NCBI GenBank assembly: GCA_016793445.1
Contig: JAEUME010000001.1
Coordinates: forward strand, 62,001-126,000
Length of the DNA stretch: 64,000 nucleotides
DNA from: Hyphomicrobium sp.
GTDB taxonomy: Bacteria; Pseudomonadota; Alphaproteobacteria; Rhizobiales; Hyphomicrobiaceae
Direction: 5' to 3'
The notes under the pieces are model-generated. The model was not told the DNA's origin, did no database searches, and was given only the letters and a program-made list of their open reading frames with translations. This document shows, in pieces, positions 26,726 to 39,190 of the stretch. How positions within the stretch are numbered: the first letter of the stretch is position 1; each line of letters begins with the position of its first letter. The translations under genes and the position numbers were made by a program.

Positions 26726-27280
26726 ATGACGTATTTTAATCTGAAGGTCGCGCCGGTCGCGGCGGCTGCGATCCTTGCCTTGTCGCTGACGACGGCATTT
26801 GCCGCCGACGACGCGCCGGCGGCCGATCCGGCAGCGACAGAGCAGCCTGCCGCCGAGGAGGTTGCTCCTGCAGAAGCGGCCCCTGCTGACGCAGCAGCTC
26901 CGGCGGAAGAAACCGCCGCGCCAGACGCCGCTGCGACTGAAGCAACTCCCGCCGAAGCGCCGGCGGACGCGGCGGCCGAGGCTCCTGCAGCTGGAGAGGC
27001 CGCGCCAGCCGCCAGCGAACTCAGTGCTACCGATCTGGCCATCGGGACGCCCGTGATGGCATCCGACGGCGTTCAGATCGGCGAAGTCAACCGCGTGACA
27101 TCCGATGCTTCGGGCAAGGTCAGCGAGATCCACGTCACAGCGGGCGGTCCTGCAGGTCTTGGCGCAAAGGTCGTGGCCATTCCGGCAAATATGATCACCT
27201 CGGGAGGCAAGCCCGTCAAAGTGTCTATCAGCGCCGCCGACGCCAAGAAGCTGCCGATCCTCGACGACGGCAAAAGCTGA
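26726..27280 (+). CDS. Secreted PRC-barrel protein with Ala/Pro/Glu-rich linker
   Basis: The 184-residue precursor has a signal peptide (cleavage near TAFAADD), a roughly 70-residue low-complexity stretch made almost only of Ala, Pro, Glu, Asp and Thr (about 29-98), and a PRC-barrel domain (DLAIGTPVMASDGVQIGEVNRV to KLPILDDG). PRC barrels are small ligand- or partner-binding folds. The acidic linker suggests tethering or spanning in the periplasm, perhaps at the cell wall. The start has AGGGAGAA about 6 bp upstream. A terminator follows. Confidence 0.85.
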   Translation: MTYFNLKVAPVAAAAILALSLTTAFAADDAPAADPAATEQPAAEEVAPAEAAPADAAAPAEETAAPDAAATEATPAEAPADAAAEAPAAGEAAPAASELSATDLAIGTPVMASDGVQIGEVNRVTSDASGKVSEIHVTAGGPAGLGAKVVAIPANMITSGGKPVKVSISAADAKKLPILDDGKS

Positions 27281-27312
27281 TCTGGCGTTCTTTGCGCGTC
27301 ATAGGCAGTTCG

Positions 27313-27343
27313 AGCCGCCGCCCGCAAGGCCGGCGGCTTTTTC
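27313..27343 (+). terminator. Rho-independent terminator after PRC-barrel gene
   Basis: An 8-bp stem (AGCCGCCG with CGGCGGCT) and a 10-nt loop are followed by TTTTT, 32 bp after the stop codon. Confidence 0.8.
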
Positions 27344-27376
27344 ACCTCACCCGTCATCCCGGCGTGATGAGCCCAA

Positions 27377-29038
27377 TCAGCGCTCGAATTTCTTGAACTT
27401 GATGCGGTGAGGCTCGACGGCGGCGTCGCCGAGGCGGCGCTTCTTGTCTTCCTCGTAGTCCGCGAAGTTGCCTTCGAACCATTCGACGTGGCTGTCGCCC
27501 TCAAACGCGAGGATGTGTGTCGCCAGACGGTCGAGGAAGAAGCGATCGTGCGAAATGACCACGGCGCAGCCGGGGAAATCTTCCAATGCCGCTTCCAGAG
27601 CAGACAGCGTTTCGGTGTCGAGATCATTCGTCGGTTCGTCGAGCAGCAGAAGGTTGCCGCCTTCCTTCAAAAGCTTGGCGAGATGCACGCGGTTGCGCTC
27701 ACCGCCCGACAGCATGCCGACCTTCTTCTGCTGATCGGCCCCCTTGAAGTTGAACCAGCCACAATACGCGCGCGAAGGCACTTCCTTCTTGCCGCCCAGC
27801 GAAAGCTGGTCGAGACCGCCGGAGATCTCCTCCCAAACAGTCTTCTTGTCGTCGAGGTGCGCGCGGGATTGGTCGACATAGGAGATCTTGACGGTCTCGC
27901 CGAGACGGATCGTGCCCTTGTCGGGCTTCTCCTGACTGGTGAGCATCTTGAAAAGCGTCGTCTTGCCGGCGCCGTTCGGGCCTATGACGCCCACGATGCC
28001 GCCCGGCGGCAGATTGAACGACAGTCCATCGATCAGAAGGCGGTCGCCAAAGCCCTTGGTCAGCCCATCCGCCTCGATGACGACCCCGCCCAGGCGCGGG
28101 CCGGTTGCGATCTGGATAGAGGCGCGTCCCGTCTCCTCGCGTCCCGCTTCCTCAGCCAGCTTCTCGTAGGCCGTGATACGCGCCTTCGACTTTGCCTGAC
28201 GGGCCTTGGGTGAGGAACGGATCCACTCCAACTCCCGAGCGAGTGCCTTCTGCTTGCTCTCCTCTTGGGATTTCTCGGTCGCTTCGCGCTTGGCCTTCTG
28301 TTCCAGCCAGCTTGAGTAGTTGCCCTTGTAGGGCACGCCCTGGCCACGATCGAGTTCCAGCGTCCACTCGGTAATGTTGTCGAGGAAGTAACGGTCGTGG
28401 GTCACGAGGATGACACAGCCGGGATACTCCTTGAGATAGCGCTCGAGCCACGCGACGCTTTCGGCGTCGAGATGGTTCGTCGGTTCATCGAGAAGCAGGA
28501 TGTCGGGTTTCGAGAGCAACAAGCGGGTGAGCGCGACGCGGCGCTTCTCGCCGCCCGACAGCTTCGCCACGTCGGCATCGCCGGGCGGGCAGCGCAATGC
28601 GTCGAGCGCCTGCTCCACCTGGCTGTCGAGATCCCACAGGTTCTGGGCATCGATCTTATCCTGCAATTCGGTCATCTCGTCCGCCGTCTCTTCGGAGTAG
28701 TTGGCGGCGATCTCGTTGTAGCGGTCGAGGATATCTTTCTTTTCGGCGACGCCCTCCATGGCGTTGCCGAGCACGTCCTTCGTTGGATCGAGCTCCGGCT
28801 CCTGCGACAGGTAGCCGACCTTGATGCCGTCGGCGGCCCACGCCTCGCCGACGAAGTCGTCCATGAGCCCCGCCATGATCTTGAGCAGCGTCGACTTGCC
28901 TGCGCCGTTCAAGCCGACCACGCCGATCTTGGCGCCAGGCAGGAACGACAGTGAAATGTCCTTGAGAACCGTTTTGCCCCCCGGATAGGTCTTGGAGAGC
29001 TTGTGCATGTGATAGACGTACTGGTGGGCTGCGGCCAT
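27377..29038 (-). CDS. ettA: Energy-dependent translational throttle protein EttA (ABC-F)
   Basis: The 553-residue soluble protein has two ABC ATPase domains: [22 protein letters not shown] and [10 protein letters not shown] in the first, [26 protein letters not shown] and [10 protein letters not shown] in the second, joined by a charged linker. There are no membrane segments. EttA binds the ribosomal E site and gates translation at low energy. The length matches the EttA branch. ATG 29038 is preceded by AAGGAGG; an upstream in-frame ATG at 29113 lacks this. Confidence 0.93.
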   Translation of the reverse strand: MAAAHQYVYHMHKLSKTYPGGKTVLKDISLSFLPGAKIGVVGLNGAGKSTLLKIMAGLMDDFVGEAWAADGIKVGYLSQEPELDPTKDVLGNAMEGVAEKKDILDRYNEIAANYSEETADEMTELQDKIDAQNLWDLDSQVEQALDALRCPPGDADVAKLSGGEKRRVALTRLLLSKPDILLLDEPTNHLDAESVAWLERYLKEYPGCVILVTHDRYFLDNITEWTLELDRGQGVPYKGNYSSWLEQKAKREATEKSQEESKQKALARELEWIRSSPKARQAKSKARITAYEKLAEEAGREETGRASIQIATGPRLGGVVIEADGLTKGFGDRLLIDGLSFNLPPGGIVGVIGPNGAGKTTLFKMLTSQEKPDKGTIRLGETVKISYVDQSRAHLDDKKTVWEEISGGLDQLSLGGKKEVPSRAYCGWFNFKGADQQKKVGMLSGGERNRVHLAKLLKEGGNLLLLDEPTNDLDTETLSALEAALEDFPGCAVVISHDRFFLDRLATHILAFEGDSHVEWFEGNFADYEEDKKRRLGDAAVEPHRIKFKKFER

Positions 29039-29193
29039 GGATGGCGCCTCCTTTATGGGTTCGCAAATGGCATGATTTGGCCGGGTTCTAGCCCATTCCC
29101 AAAGGCATCTCAACCCGGCCCGCCGCTCTCCGCGGCCTGAAAATCACAAAGCTGTAAGGTCATCGCCTGCATGTGATCGCGAATAGGCGAAAT

Positions 29194-29209
29194 CTGACTT
29201 TCAAGTCAG
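29194..29209. other. Short palindrome upstream of DUF1003 gene
   Basis: CTGACTT and AAGTCAG form a 7-bp inverted repeat with a 2-bp spacer, 90 bp before the DUF1003 start. This could be an operator half-site pair; no regulator is nearby. Confidence 0.25.
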
Positions 29210-29299
29210 GGGAGCGGCACTACCTAACGTCAGTAAGACCTCTGTTCCCGGAAGCACCCAGTCTTCCCCCAACGCGCAAGACCACACGGGAGCCACGTC

Positions 29300-30034
29300 A
29301 TGGCCGAAACAACCAATACGCCATCTGATCCCAATACGCACCGCCCCGCCAAGGAGCGCGTCCTGTGCGCTATCACCGGCAAGTACCGGCTCAAGAAGGA
29401 GATGGTCAACATCGAGACGCTGCGCCCCAGTCTCGTCGAGCGCATACGCCGCGACCATCCCGGCCTTCCCGCCGACGCTATGATCTCGCGCCGGGTCATC
29501 GATCTTTATCGGGTCAAGTATGTCGAAGAACTGCTCAAGGCCGAGCATGGCGATATTTCTGAGATTGAGCGGCGCGTCGCCGAGAGCCTTTCCTCCCACG
29601 ACACGCTGGCGGAAAACATCGAGGCTGAATACGAAGAGGACAGGACGCTCGGAGAGTGGATGTCCGACGTGCTTGCAGCCTTTGGCGGAAGCTGGTCGTT
29701 CCTGATCGTATTTGCTCTCTTCCTCGCGCTTTGGATGGGATACAACGTCACCGCCGGCGACAGAAGCGCCTTTGATGCCTATCCATTCATCCTTCTCAAC
29801 CTGATCCTATCGACCATCGCGGCTATTCAGGCCCCCGTCATCATGATGAGCCAGAAGCGCCAGGAAGCCAAAGACCGCCTGCGTTCGCTCAACGACTATC
29901 AGGTGAACCTGAAGGCCGAACTCGAAATCCGCCATCTCCACGAGAAGCTGGATCACTTGATCTCAAAGCAATGGCAGCGCCTTGCAGAGATCCAGCAGCT
30001 ACAATTGGAATCCATGCAGGAAAAACGGCGCTGA
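29300..30034 (+). CDS. DUF1003 membrane protein
   Basis: The 244-residue protein has a soluble N-terminal part, the DUF1003 core with two transmembrane helices (SWSFLIVFALFLALWMGYN and PFILLNLILSTIAAIQAPVIMMSQ) and a C-terminal helical region (LEIRHLHEKLDHLIS) likely to form a coiled coil. The family function is unknown. The start is chosen at the ATG after GGGAGCCACGTC. Its 3' end overlaps the convergent CPBP gene by 36 bp. Confidence 0.9.
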   Translation: MAETTNTPSDPNTHRPAKERVLCAITGKYRLKKEMVNIETLRPSLVERIRRDHPGLPADAMISRRVIDLYRVKYVEELLKAEHGDISEIERRVAESLSSHDTLAENIEAEYEEDRTLGEWMSDVLAAFGGSWSFLIVFALFLALWMGYNVTAGDRSAFDAYPFILLNLILSTIAAIQAPVIMMSQKRQEAKDRLRSLNDYQVNLKAELEIRHLHEKLDHLISKQWQRLAEIQQLQLESMQEKRR

Positions 30035-30709
30035 TTTGTCCCCCGTTTCCAGGTTCGCCCCCCAGGCCGGGTTCTTGGAATTGGCGAAGAAATAGATGCC
30101 CAGTCCGCTCGTAAACAGCAGCCAACCCCAAAGCGTGTGCTCGATCCAAACCGCGGCGAACGAACGTGTCTTCCAATAGCGCCAGGAAAACAGCAGTCCG
30201 CCGGCCAGCGTCAAAGCCAACGCCAGGTGGTTGCGGAAGATGACGTGCGACAGAGCAAACGCAGTTGCGCTCACCGCGATCATGACAGCGGGCCGCACAA
30301 AGAGGGTCGCGTAGCGGTGAAAGAAAAACACCCGATAGATGAATTCCTGCGCGAGTACCGAGGTGAAGGGATAGAGCACAAGCATCTTTGCCCATAGTTT
30401 CGTGCGCTCACGCGGCAGGTTGAACAGCTGATCGGGCAGCAGCGCCCACACGGCGAGAAGCACGGCCGGCGCGGCCAGCGCAAAGGGTGCCAAGATTGCG
30501 CGCGTGGTGCCTGCCGGCATGGGCGTCAGCAAGGCTGACCGCCAATCGAAGGTGCGGTCGAAGAGCGTGAGCGCGGCAATGACGGCAATCACCGGACCGA
30601 GCGCCCAGAACAATGGTACGCCGTGGTCGAACATGATCACGCGCATGAGGCAGGGCGCGGCGATAAAGAGCAGCGCAAATTCGACAGCGAGCCACCTGCG
30701 GGTGCGCAT
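29999..30709 (-). CDS. CPBP-family intramembrane metalloprotease
   Basis: The 236-residue protein has about eight hydrophobic segments and the CAAX-protease-like motifs. Motif 1 reads QEFIYR (Gln121, Glu122) instead of the usual EExxxR, and motif 2 is FALSHVIF. The Gln form occurs in a subgroup, so this is not clear evidence of inactivity. ATG 30709 shares one base with the stop of the ELM1-like gene, giving a two-gene operon. The role is unknown; family members act as prenyl-protein proteases or bacteriocin-immunity proteins. Confidence 0.82.
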   Translation of the reverse strand: MRTRRWLAVEFALLFIAAPCLMRVIMFDHGVPLFWALGPVIAVIAALTLFDRTFDWRSALLTPMPAGTTRAILAPFALAAPAVLLAVWALLPDQLFNLPRERTKLWAKMLVLYPFTSVLAQEFIYRVFFFHRYATLFVRPAVMIAVSATAFALSHVIFRNHLALALTLAGGLLFSWRYWKTRSFAAVWIEHTLWGWLLFTSGLGIYFFANSKNPAWGANLETGDKSAPFFLHGFQL

Positions 30710-31737
30710 CACCTGCTCCCACCGCTCTCGCAAAGCCCCGGGATCATGTGCATGCGGGCGAGGAAGCGGCGTTCGATCTCGTCTGCGATGGTGCGGGCCG
30801 AGTCCAGCGGCGCATAGCTCCATGTCTCAAGAACGAACGGCGCTCCCAACGCGCGCGTGATGCCTTTGGCCCGCATGGCTGCGTGAAAGCGGTCGAATTT
30901 CGGGCTGCCGCCGTCGGGATGAAACACGTGAATGGGCTTTCCCGTCGCGGCGGCCTCGCCCACCATGTTGACGCTATCCGCAGTGACCACAAATGCATCG
31001 GCGTGGGCGAGAAAATGCGGATAGGGATTGTCGCCCTCTCCGCGCCACAGGATGCGATGCGCCGAAGCCGTCGCCTGATCGATCGCATCGAGGAGATCGG
31101 GTGGCGTGCGCCGCGACGCTGTGATCATCAGACCGGCGCCACTGTCTGCAAGACCCGTCAACGCCTCAACGAAGCGGGTCAAATCCCCTGGACCATAGCG
31201 ATAGTCGCCATTGGGGCCGCCGATCAGAACCGCAACGCGCGGACGCGGCAATGCGGCGATCGCAGCCGGCATATCGGCACGCAACTTGGCAAGACGGGCT
31301 GGACCATAGCGATGGGGTGAGGTCAGGGTCGTCACGACATTGGCGCCCCGCCGCACGTCATGCTCGGGCACCCAGAACAAGTCCGCGCTGCGGGGACCGG
31401 TCTTGGGATCGAGCAGGATGATCGTAAAGGTCTTCAAGCCTGCCTTGCGCTTCAAGGCGCGGATATAGGGCGTCGTGAGCCGCCCCGTCGCAAAGGCAAT
31501 GTCGGGCCACGGCGGCGCGAAGTTGCTGCCTGACGCGCCAAAATGAGCCGCGCGGGGGGGACGCCCATAGGGCGCCGTCAACTTGGAGATCGCTCCCGGC
31601 TCGGCAATCCGCTTGACCTCGGCTGCAACGCCCAGCGCCTCGGCGACGCCCCGCATCTGGATCTCGTGACCGGCCTTGCCGTCCGAAATGATCCAAGCCC
31701 GCTTGCCTCTGACCACGCCTGTCGCTTCACGCCCCAC
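30709..31737 (-). CDS. ELM1-like protein (mitochondrial fission ELM1 family, DUF1022)
   Basis: The 342-residue protein has the family start AWIISDGKAGHEIQ, a central VAVLIGGPNGDYRYG and a C-terminal ADSVNMVGEAAATGKPIHVF, a glycosyltransferase-B-like pattern seen in the ELM1 family of alphaproteobacteria and plant mitochondria. Its bacterial function is not established. GTG 31737 is chosen because AAGGGAGG lies 7 bp upstream; the longer frame to 31932 overlaps the divergent Lrp start region. It is upstream of the CPBP gene with a one-base overlap. Confidence 0.85.
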   Translation of the reverse strand: MGREATGVVRGKRAWIISDGKAGHEIQMRGVAEALGVAAEVKRIAEPGAISKLTAPYGRPPRAAHFGASGSNFAPPWPDIAFATGRLTTPYIRALKRKAGLKTFTIILLDPKTGPRSADLFWVPEHDVRRGANVVTTLTSPHRYGPARLAKLRADMPAAIAALPRPRVAVLIGGPNGDYRYGPGDLTRFVEALTGLADSGAGLMITASRRTPPDLLDAIDQATASAHRILWRGEGDNPYPHFLAHADAFVVTADSVNMVGEAAATGKPIHVFHPDGGSPKFDRFHAAMRAKGITRALGAPFVLETWSYAPLDSARTIADEIERRFLARMHMIPGLCESGGSR

Positions 31738-31897
31738 GCATGGGCCTCCCTTGCCGCATAGTTTTTCCTCTTGTGACGGGCCTGAGCCTGACTGTCGAGA
31801 GCCATGCCGCCCCGGTCCGTTGTGAAATAATTGCAAAGACAGACTTCGATCGACTTTGCTGTTATTATCCGATTTGCGGATCGAAAAATGGCAAGCC

Positions 31898-32386
31898 ATG
31901 GCCCTTACCCTCGACGCCATAGACTGGCGCATTCTTCGGGAACTTCAGTTGGACGGGCGCATCACCAACATCGCGCTGGCCAGCAAAATCGGCCTGTCGG
32001 CCCCGCCGTGCCTGCGCCGGGTCCGCACGCTGGAGGAGGCTGGCCTCATCAGCGGCTACACGGCAATCCTCGATGAGGATGCGCTTGGCTTCTTGCTCAC
32101 TGCGTTCGCGATGGTGCGCCTGCATAATCAGGCCGAAGCCGACCTGCGTGCTTTCGAGAACGCGTTGCTGTCGTGGCCCATCGTGCGCGAGGCGCACATG
32201 CTATCGGGTGAAAGCGACTATATGCTGAAGTGCGTTGCGCGCGATCTCACCGCCTTCCAGGCCTTTGTCCTTAATGATCTGACGTCCGCGCCCAATGTGG
32301 CCAGCGTGAAAACATTTCTGACCATCCGCCGGGCCAAGCGCGAAAGCGGTGTGCCGATTACCGCGTCCGAAGCCTCCAACATCTGA
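31898..32386 (+). CDS. Lrp/AsnC-family transcriptional regulator
   Basis: The 162-residue protein has the Lrp helix-turn-helix (LDAIDWRILRELQLDGRITNIALASKIGLS) and the C-terminal RAM/AsnC domain ending KTFLTIRRAKRESG. Lrp regulators sense amino acids. ATG 31898 matches the family N-terminus; an upstream in-frame ATG at 31856 would add 14 residues. The target is unknown: it is divergent from the ELM1-like gene and 17 bp upstream of a secreted hypothetical gene, so either could be under its control. Confidence 0.9.
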   Translation: MALTLDAIDWRILRELQLDGRITNIALASKIGLSAPPCLRRVRTLEEAGLISGYTAILDEDALGFLLTAFAMVRLHNQAEADLRAFENALLSWPIVREAHMLSGESDYMLKCVARDLTAFQAFVLNDLTSAPNVASVKTFLTIRRAKRESGVPITASEASNI

Positions 32387-32403
32387 AACAAAGAGGTCTT
32401 ACG

Positions 32404-32958
32404 ATGGTTAAAGCCTCTGGCCTACTCATCCCAATCCTCGCGTTTGCGCTCCTTCCTCCCCTCTGCGCATTCGCGCAAGAGGGCAAGACCAAGTCGTTGT
32501 TTCAATCACACTTTGCAACCGTCGCAGGCGGCGAACCCTGCTATGCGCGCTCCTATTCAGACGATCACTTGAAAGCCCATCCGGCGCAGCGGGTGGCGGA
32601 GATCGAAATCGACATGGCGAAAGTCAATCCCGACGGCAAGCCAATTACCGAGGAGGCGATTGAACTCGGCTTCGGCATCAAGCTCAAGGACAAGACCCAC
32701 TGGTATACAAATGTCGCCATCTGCAAGAGCGACGCTGACCGCATGAGTTGTTTCCTCGAAGGGGACGGTGGGGCGTTCACGTTGAGCGCGGCGCAAGATG
32801 GAGCCGTGCGCCTTGAGACAGGCGACTACGGCATCGCAATGGAAGGCGCGGACGACTTCGTCGAGCTATCAGGCACCGAAGGTGACGACAGGGTATTTAT
32901 CCTGCAGCAGGCGGACAAGAACGTGTGTGCCGCATCGACCGAGGATGTAAGACAGTAA
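32404..32958 (+). CDS. Secreted hypothetical protein
   Basis: The 184-residue precursor has a signal peptide (MVKASG... cleaved near LCAFAQ). The mature part holds four cysteines (GEPCYARS, VAICKSD, RMSCFLEG, KNVCAAS) likely to form two disulfides in the periplasm. No family is recognised. AAAGAGG lies about 9 bp before the ATG. It follows the Lrp gene by 17 bp and converges on greA with a 17-bp gap. Confidence 0.7.
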   Translation: MVKASGLLIPILAFALLPPLCAFAQEGKTKSLFQSHFATVAGGEPCYARSYSDDHLKAHPAQRVAEIEIDMAKVNPDGKPITEEAIELGFGIKLKDKTHWYTNVAICKSDADRMSCFLEGDGGAFTLSAAQDGAVRLETGDYGIAMEGADDFVELSGTEGDDRVFILQQADKNVCAASTEDVRQ

Positions 32959-32975
32959 CCGAGCGCCCCACCGTA

Positions 32976-33455
32976 TCACTTCCACTCCACTTTCAGCACC
33001 GCGAAGGAGCGCGATCCCTTAGGCGTGGTAACCTCCACGGTGTCGCCTTTGGCTTTGCCAATGAGGGCGCGCGCGATGGGCGAGGATATGGAGATCTTAC
33101 CGTCGCGCAGGTTTGCTTCCAGATCGCCGACGATGGTGTACTTCACCTTGTCGCCGGTATCTTCGTCCTCAAGCGACACGGTTGCGCCGAACTTGATAGT
33201 GTCGCCTGACAGCTTCGACGTATCGATGACTTCCGCGCGCGAGATCTTGTCCTCGAGTTCGGCAACGCGCGCCTCGTTCAGGCCCTGGGCTTCCTTGGCG
33301 GCATGATACTCGGCGTTCTCGGAGAGGTCGCCGTGGGCGCGTGCTTCGGAGATGGCGGCGATGATGCGCGGGCGCTCAACCGCCTTGAGGCGTTGCAGCT
33401 CCTCCTCGAGGCTCTTCAAGCCCGCGACTGTCATCGGAACCCGTTCCATCGACAT
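32976..33455 (-). CDS. greA: Transcription elongation factor GreA
   Basis: GreA stimulates cleavage of backtracked transcripts by RNA polymerase. The 159-residue protein has the N-terminal coiled coil ([12 protein letters not shown] to [23 protein letters not shown]) with the acidic DLSENAEY tip and the C-terminal FKBP-like domain ([15 protein letters not shown]). ATG 33455 follows GAGGAG at about 9 bp; ATG 33449 is a close alternative. A hairpin followed by TTTT lies in its leader just ahead of the ribosome site. It is downstream of carB on the same strand. Confidence 0.94.
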   Translation of the reverse strand: MSMERVPMTVAGLKSLEEELQRLKAVERPRIIAAISEARAHGDLSENAEYHAAKEAQGLNEARVAELEDKISRAEVIDTSKLSGDTIKFGATVSLEDEDTGDKVKYTIVGDLEANLRDGKISISSPIARALIGKAKGDTVEVTTPKGSRSFAVLKVEWK

Positions 33456-33470
33456 CTCCAACGTCTCCTC

Positions 33471-33493
33471 AAAAGCCCGCACACTGTGTGCGG
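33471..33493 (-). promoter_or_regulatory. Hairpin plus TTTT in the greA leader
   Basis: Minus strand: CCGCACAC-A-GTGTGCGG (33493-33477), realistically a 6-bp stem with a 5-nt loop, followed by GCTTTT and then the GAGGAG ribosome site of greA. It could be the carB terminator or a greA attenuator. In Escherichia coli the greA leader gives rise to small RNAs through early termination. Confidence 0.5.
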
Positions 33494-33636
33494 CACCTCA
33501 CTTCGACGCTTATCGACCTGAGGAATGCAGCGAACCGGATAGGTGAACAAGACCCGCCCGAGGATATCCCCTGCGGCCTGCCAGACGGCGGCCAGCCGGT
33601 TTTTCCCGGATCATCACCTCGAGCCTGCCGGAACTG

Positions 33637-36966
<3,330 letters not shown>

Positions 36967-37027
36967 GGCGAGGCTGACTTCTATTGCAGCGCAACGGGTT
37001 TGGCTATACCCGGGCTGCCATTCGCCG

Positions 37028-37069
37028 CAAAGGGCGGGAATGTCGCCATCCCTGCCCTTTTTTTGCAGA
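37028..37069 (-). terminator. Near-symmetric hairpin between GFA gene and carB
   Basis: Stem arms AAAGGGC(A)GGGA and TCCC(G)CCCTTT on the minus strand lie 27 bp past the GFA stop. Seven consecutive T on the plus strand make it a better terminator in that direction, but no plus-strand gene reads in, so it probably insulates carB from GFA. Confidence 0.5.
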
Positions 37070-37095
37070 CAATCAAGGCTTTGAAGGAACCGGGT

Positions 37096-37512
37096 TCAGG
37101 CCGGCGGCATTTCGGGGAAATGGGGAATGTCGGGGTTGTCTCCATCCCAGGCCGGACGGCGCTTGTTGAATACCACGAACTGCGGGACGAGATCGTGCGA
37201 GTCGTCGAGCGAACCCGCGAATACCAATGCCAAGCCCGGAAAGGCTGTGGGGTTGGTAATGAAAATTTTCGATCCGCAGTTCGGGCAGAAATGATGGGTG
37301 ACGGAATTGCCGGCGTCAGATGTATACGTGTAACTCTTGAGGTCGCCGGTGATCTTCAGATCGTCGATGCCATAGACGGCGGCAGTAAAGTTGCTGGTGC
37401 CAGTCGATTTCTGGCACATCTGGCAGTGGCATTTCGCTGCGGTCTTCATGTCACGCGGCACTACGTACTGCACCTTGCCACACATACAGCTCCCCGTTCG
37501 AGTCTCGCCCAT
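37096..37512 (-). CDS. GFA/CENP-V family zinc protein
   Basis: The 138-residue protein carries the zinc ligands of the glutathione-dependent formaldehyde-activating (GFA) fold: SCMCGKVQY, KCHCQMCQK and HFCPNCGSKIF. Many GFA proteins do not react with formaldehyde, so the name marks the fold only. It lies between the two car genes on the same strand with no obvious link to them. Confidence 0.9.
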   Translation of the reverse strand: MGETRTGSCMCGKVQYVVPRDMKTAAKCHCQMCQKSTGTSNFTAAVYGIDDLKITGDLKSYTYTSDAGNSVTHHFCPNCGSKIFITNPTAFPGLALVFAGSLDDSHDLVPQFVVFNKRRPAWDGDNPDIPHFPEMPPA

Positions 37513-37605
37513 TTCAAGTCCTCCGGTCCAAGGTCCGCAGGCAAGTTAGCGTGCATGCGTGCGTCAGCAACCCCGCCGATTGGGGGAGTATAGAACCGCG
37601 CCGGC

Positions 37606-38304
37606 TCAAGGAGCCTTTGGTTCCTCCTTGGGCTCAGCGGCAGGCGCCTCGAGCGGTTTGGCATCCTTGGGCGGCTCCACCTTCAGATCGAGTGGAAAGC
37701 TGTAGCTCGTCTTGAAGATGGGCTTGTCTTCGCGTCCTGGAGTCACAATGGCATTGCGCGTGGGCAGCCCCGTCATCGCATCGACATAGAACATACGGTA
37801 GGCTTCGTTCTTGCTTGCTGGCGCGTTCTCCGGCGGCTCGTCTTCGAGCTTGTAGCTAATCACGTCCTTGCCATCTAGCTTGACGCGACCCTTGCAGCTG
37901 TAATTGCCGACTTCTTCCTGAACCGTCAGAACGTTCTCACGCATCTGAGTCATGAGCTGGGCGGTTATGTCGGCCGGAAGAATGCGCCAACCCTGGCCTT
38001 CGTTGGACCACGCCTTGTCGCCGATCAGGATCACCTCCTGGACGACCGGATGACCAACGACGTTGACCTTCTGATGCATCCGGTCTGGCAGCACGTAGTC
38101 AACGGTCATGTTGGTCAGGCCGTTTTCCGTGATCATCGTCGTCTCCATGCGGAACCACGACGAGTTGCGCAGCTTCTGCAACGCCGCGGCGACCTCGTCG
38201 CGGCATGGATTGGCGTTCTTCTTGGCCCCCTCGGGCTTGCCCTGAGCAAGCGCTGTCCCGGTCATGACGGCAAGGGCAGCGAGAAATACTGAGAGGCGGC
38301 GCAT
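37606..38304 (-). CDS. Secreted hypothetical protein, paralogue A
   Basis: The 232-residue precursor has a signal peptide (cleaved near GTALAQG) and a Pro/Glu/Lys-rich C-terminus. Two cysteines (NPCRDEV and YSCKGR) match in position those of the next gene upstream. The shared core (TVDYVLPDRMHQKV, then IGDKAW, FYVDAMTGLPTRNAIV, FKTSYSFPLDLKVEPP) resembles the LolA/LppX-type lipoprotein-carrier fold by strand pattern only. The function is unknown. It is 55 bp downstream of its paralogue, probably co-transcribed. Confidence 0.75.
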   Translation of the reverse strand: MRRLSVFLAALAVMTGTALAQGKPEGAKKNANPCRDEVAAALQKLRNSSWFRMETTMITENGLTNMTVDYVLPDRMHQKVNVVGHPVVQEVILIGDKAWSNEGQGWRILPADITAQLMTQMRENVLTVQEEVGNYSCKGRVKLDGKDVISYKLEDEPPENAPASKNEAYRMFYVDAMTGLPTRNAIVTPGREDKPIFKTSYSFPLDLKVEPPKDAKPLEAPAAEPKEEPKAP

Positions 38305-38359
38305 CGGCGATTTTCCTATCGAAGTCTTTTCGAGCCCGGCAACTGACGGGCCATGATAC

Positions 38360-39001
38360 TTAGTGAGCTTTCTGAACCGGTGCGCCTTGCGGCGCCTCGA
38401 TCACGAGGTCGGTGGGATAGCTGTAATTGACTTTGAGCACAGGGGCATCCTTTCCAGACACCGTCGCGACCACGTTGAATGCAGGAAGACCGGTTACGGG
38501 ATCGACGTAGACGGTCCGCGCCAGGATCTTATCGGGCGCGGTTCCGGCAGGCGCCGCCTTGTCCAGCGCACGATACGCGAGAAGCTCCTTGCCCTCAAAA
38601 TTTGTCTTTCCCATGCATTCGAAAGTTCCGATCTCCTTGCCGGTCGAGCCCATGGCGGCGTTGAACTCGGCAATGATCGACTGGGTGAACTGGGGCAGAA
38701 GCTCCTCGAACGCGCCATCCGAGCCGGCATAGGCGTGGTTGCCCACCAGCATGGTCTGCTGCTCGCCCGGCATCGCGGGCGACCTGACAGTCTGCAGCAT
38801 CTTATCGGGCGGCATGTAATCGACGGTCAGTTCAACGTCGCCCTCGGCCGATGGCTGGGTCATGGCAACCCTGAACGCCTTGGAGGCGCGCTGCTTCTGA
38901 AACGCGGCAACGACCTCGCCGCTGCAATCGTCAGCGCGCGCCGCCGCCGGGACGCATGCCGCGGTTGCGAGACCCAGAATGGTAAAAACGAGACGCCGCA
39001 T
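38360..39001 (-). CDS. Secreted hypothetical protein, paralogue B
   Basis: The 213-residue precursor has a signal peptide (cleaved near AAARADD). Its core aligns with the adjacent gene: DDCSGEV / FECMGK cysteines, TVDYMPPDKMLQTV, VGNHAY, VYVDPVTGLPAFNVVA and VNYSYPTDLVIEAP. The two arose by tandem duplication and have diverged strongly while keeping the Cys pair and VDxxTGLP. Function is unknown; a carrier or sensor of a hydrophobic molecule is a guess from the fold pattern. Confidence 0.75.
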   Translation of the reverse strand: MRRLVFTILGLATAACVPAAARADDCSGEVVAAFQKQRASKAFRVAMTQPSAEGDVELTVDYMPPDKMLQTVRSPAMPGEQQTMLVGNHAYAGSDGAFEELLPQFTQSIIAEFNAAMGSTGKEIGTFECMGKTNFEGKELLAYRALDKAAPAGTAPDKILARTVYVDPVTGLPAFNVVATVSGKDAPVLKVNYSYPTDLVIEAPQGAPVQKAH

Positions 39002-39190
39002 GTCACCTCCACAAGAACTGGCCGGAGGGGTTTATACGCGCAAGGGCGGCGCGATCGATCTTAAAAATGCGAAAGGTTTAAACTGAGGCCGGCTGACCAA
39101 GCCGACGGGCAGATCCCTGGACACGGACCAAAAAGGGTTACAGCAGCCTCTCGCGATCCGCCGGGTGCCTCACGCGAGGAGGCCACGTCC

